Of a DNA stretch of 7,751 nt, positions 6,204 through 7,751 are shown in pieces (the first letter of the stretch is position 1; each line of letters begins with the position of its first letter). Source of the DNA: Nocardioides sp. (GTDB taxonomy: Bacteria; Actinomycetota; Actinomycetes; Propionibacteriales; Nocardioidaceae); contig JAKDNC010000157.1 in the NCBI GenBank assembly GCA_030452025.1, positions 1-7,751 of the forward strand, in the 5' to 3' direction. The translations under genes and the position numbers were made by a program. The notes under the pieces were generated by a model. That model had not been told where the DNA came from and did no database searches. It saw nothing but the letters and a program-made list of their open reading frames with translations.

Positions 6204-7055
6204 GTGACTGCACAGAAACTCGACGGCAAGGCCACTGCGGCGGCGATCAAGGGCGAGCTCAAGGGACGCGTGGAGGCGCTGCGTGAGGGTGGTGTCGTCC
6301 CCGGCCTCGGCACCGTCCTGGTCGGCGACGACCCCGGCTCGCGGTGGTATGTCAACGGCAAGCACAAGGACTGCGCCGAGGTCGGCATCGAGTCTCTGCG
6401 CATCGATCTGCCCGAAACCGCCTCCCAGGACGAGATCGAGCAGGCCGTCAGCTCGATGAACGAGGATCCCTCCTGCACCGGCTACATCGTCCAGCTCCCG
6501 CTGCCGCGTGGCCGCGACGAGAACCGCGTCCTCGGTCTGATCGACCCGGCCAAGGACGCCGACGGGCTGCACCCGACGAACCTCGGCTGGCTGGTGCTCG
6601 GCAAGGAAGCCCCCCTGCCGTGTACGCCGCACGGCATCGTCGAGCTGCTCCGTCGCCACGGCGTGCCGATCGCCGGAGCAGACGTGGTGGTGGTCGGTCG
6701 CGGGGTCACCGTGGGTCGACCGCTCGGACTGCTGCTGACCCGTCGCTCGGAGAATGCCACGGTCACGCTCTGCCACACCGGGACTACCGACCTTGCGGCG
6801 CACGTGCGCAACGCGGATATCGTCGTCGCTGCGGCCGGCGTACCAAGCATCATCGGTCCGGACATGGTCAAGCCCGGCGCCGCCGTCCTCGACGTGGGCG
6901 TCTCCCGGGTGGACGGCAAGATCGCAGGTGACGTGGCTGCGGACGTGTGGGAGGTGGCGGACTGGATCTCGCCGAACCCGGGCGGCGTCGGCCCGATGAC
7001 GCGGGCGATGCTGCTGGCCAACGTGGTCTCCATCGCCGAGAACAATCTGGCCTGA
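6204..7055 (+). CDS. folD: Bifunctional methylene-THF dehydrogenase / methenyl-THF cyclohydrolase
   Basis: FolD oxidises 5,10-methylene-THF with NADP and hydrolyses the methenyl form to 10-formyl-THF, the formyl donor for PurN and PurH encoded just upstream. At 283 residues it is of usual length. The N-terminal catalytic domain has GTVLVGDDPGS (36-46) and the YVNGK motif with Tyr49 and catalytic Lys53. It continues with GYIVQLPLP (93-101) and DPAKDADGLHP (114-124). The Rossmann NADP-binding domain has VVVVGRGVTVGRP (161-173) and CHTGT (190-194). The C-terminal SPNPGGVGPMTRAML (256-270) closes the active site. The GTG at 6204 is the only plausible start, because the family N-terminus (LDGKATA) follows at once. 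A promoter-like box before it suggests it can be expressed independently of purH. Only 2 bp separate it from the next gene. Confidence 0.97.
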   Translation: MTAQKLDGKATAAAIKGELKGRVEALREGGVVPGLGTVLVGDDPGSRWYVNGKHKDCAEVGIESLRIDLPETASQDEIEQAVSSMNEDPSCTGYIVQLPLPRGRDENRVLGLIDPAKDADGLHPTNLGWLVLGKEAPLPCTPHGIVELLRRHGVPIAGADVVVVGRGVTVGRPLGLLLTRRSENATVTLCHTGTTDLAAHVRNADIVVAAAGVPSIIGPDMVKPGAAVLDVGVSRVDGKIAGDVAADVWEVADWISPNPGGVGPMTRAMLLANVVSIAENNLA

Positions 7056-7057
7056 CG

Positions 7058-7420
7058 GTGTCGTCGGAGGAGCAACCTGAGGAAGTCCCTGCGGAGAACT
7101 CTCCGGAGGAGCGGGTCCTGGCGGCCGACCGCTCGGTGACCGAGTTGAAGAAGCCCTCGACCCTCGGGGGTGTCCTCTACCTGTGCGTCCTCGTGGTGGC
7201 GCTCTTCGGGGTCGGCCTGGCCGCATCGGGACGATGGCGCGGTGGCGTCACCTGGCTCGGTGGCGCGCTCCTGGCAGCCGCAGCCGCCAGGCTGGTGCTG
7301 CCCAAGGAGGATGCCGGGATGCTCGAGGTGCGTCGCAAGGTCATCGACATCGGCATCCTGGTGGTCATGGGCGGGGCGCTGATCTTCCTCGCCGTCACCA
7401 TTCCCGACCAGCCGGGGTGA
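7058..7420 (+). CDS. Small three-helix membrane protein, DUF3017 family
   Basis: A 120-residue protein with an acidic, Glu-rich cytoplasmic N-terminus (residues 3-29) and three hydrophobic helices at about 37-56, 62-80 and 97-114. The pattern ARLVLPKEDAGMLEVRRKVIDIG (split around residues 77-99), with an R-L-V-L-P turn and an A-G-M/L-x-V-R-x-K-x-x-D motif between helices 2 and 3, is the DUF3017 signature. The family is found in actinobacteria next to folD and mdh, and no molecular function is established. The GTG at 7058 is chosen because it lies 2 bp after the folD stop. The longer open frame starting inside folD is out of step with the gene layout. With no ribosome binding site visible, it probably depends on translational coupling to folD. 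Confidence 0.85.
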   Translation: MSSEEQPEEVPAENSPEERVLAADRSVTELKKPSTLGGVLYLCVLVVALFGVGLAASGRWRGGVTWLGGALLAAAAARLVLPKEDAGMLEVRRKVIDIGILVVMGGALIFLAVTIPDQPG

Positions 7421-7429
7421 TCCACCCCG
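7413..7429. terminator. Short GC hairpin over the DUF3017 stop codon
   Basis: Perfect 7-bp arms CGGGGTG (7413-7419) and CACCCCG (7423-7429) flank the loop ATC. The hairpin covers the DUF3017 stop codon (7418-7420). On the plus strand it is followed by AAAA rather than T, so it is not a textbook intrinsic terminator in that direction. It may act together with the larger hairpin beside it. Confidence 0.4.
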
Positions 7430-7435
7430 AAAAGG

Positions 7436-7481
7436 GTCGAGTGCTCAGGTGATTGCCTGGGCAACCGCCTGAGCACTCGAC
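7436..7481. terminator. Bidirectional terminator between DUF3017 and mdh
   Basis: Perfect 14-bp inverted arms, GTCGAGTGCTCAGG (7436-7449) and CCTGAGCACTCGAC (7468-7481), enclose 18 bases. Inside these, TTGC and GCAA can pair around a CTGG tetraloop, so the stem is nearly continuous. On the minus strand it is followed by CCCTTTTCGG, giving a short U run for transcripts leaving mdh. On the plus strand the downstream bases are G-rich without a T tract, as is common in actinobacterial terminators. Its place between two convergent units supports the call. Confidence 0.8.
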
Positions 7482-7495
7482 GCGGGCTGTGGGGC

Positions 7496-7751
7496 TCAGA
7501 TCAGACCGAGCTCGGTGACCGCCTTGCGTTCGTCGGCGAGCTCCGCGGTGGAGGCGTCGATCTTGTCGCGCGAGAAGTCGTTGATCTCGAGACCCTGGAC
7601 GATCTCCCAGTCACCACCCTTGGTGGTGACCGGGAAGGACGAGATCAGTCCCTCGGGCACGCCGTAGGAGCCGTCCGAGCGGACAGCCATCGAGACCCAG
7701 TCGCCCTCGGGGGAGCCGCTGAGCCAGTCGCGGGCGGCGTTGCAGGTCGCG
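7496..7751 (-). CDS. mdh: Malate dehydrogenase, C-terminal part
   Basis: The gene enters from the right edge; the last 84 residues are visible. Malate dehydrogenase interconverts malate and oxaloacetate with NAD in the citric acid cycle. The visible part reads ATCNAARDWLSGSPEGDWVS, then MAVRSDGSYGVPEGLISSFP. It contains the conserved GSYGVPEGL segment and ends LEINDFSRDKIDASTAEL (in the last 35 residues), then ADERKAVTELGLI. This C-terminus is characteristic of actinobacterial and cytosolic-type NAD malate dehydrogenases. The ATG at 7690 is an internal methionine and not the start, since the frame stays open and conserved up to the window edge. The gene is convergent with DUF3017 and ends just past the shared terminator. 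Confidence 0.95.
   Translation of the reverse strand, partial: ATCNAARDWLSGSPEGDWVSMAVRSDGSYGVPEGLISSFPVTTKGGDWEIVQGLEINDFSRDKIDASTAELADERKAVTELGLI

Noticed and set aside
6141..7226. A 361-codon minus-strand frame across folD
   Set aside because: It is the antisense shadow of folD, which has all family motifs.

Overview
This window comes from a very GC-rich actinobacterium. The protein sequences and gene order best fit the Nocardioidaceae / Propionibacteriales (Nocardioides-like); that placement is inference from family resemblance. Signs of this are G/C-ending codons, several GTG starts, promoter -10 boxes of the TANNNT type sitting directly in front of start codons, and the actinobacterial neighbourhood perM-purN-purH-folD-DUF3017-mdh.

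Left part (1-2539, minus strand): a three-gene regulatory module, read right to left. The first gene (698-2539) encodes a 613-residue fusion of a SigE-family (ECF-like) sigma-factor domain, one transmembrane helix and a large extracytoplasmic region made of two related, cysteine-paired domains. After an 82-nt gap comes a stand-alone SigE-family sigma factor (121-615). Its stop codon overlaps, as TGATG, the start of a gene that runs off the left edge (2-121). The first 40 residues of that edge protein align without gaps to the juxtamembrane part of the fusion. The module therefore looks like a sigma / membrane-protein operon beside a paralogue in which the same two parts are fused. This is the most unusual feature of the window.

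A 109-bp divergent region (2540-2648) separates the module from the plus-strand genes. These are a polytopic membrane protein of the DUF6350/PerM family (2649-3887), purN (3909-4532), purH (4529-6169), folD (6204-7055) and a small DUF3017 membrane protein (7058-7420). PurN and PurH carry out the two formyl-transfer steps of purine synthesis, PurH also closes the ring to IMP, and FolD makes the 10-formyl-THF that both use. Substrate supply and use are thus encoded side by side. purN and folD each have a -10-like box 6-7 nt before a GTG start and no Shine-Dalgarno, suggesting leaderless mRNAs.

Right edge (7496-7751, minus strand): the C-terminal 84 residues of malate dehydrogenase, convergent with the folD/DUF3017 unit. 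The gap between them (7421-7495) holds a strong inverted repeat that probably ends transcription from both sides. No tRNA, rRNA, insertion sequence, CRISPR array or phage gene was seen.
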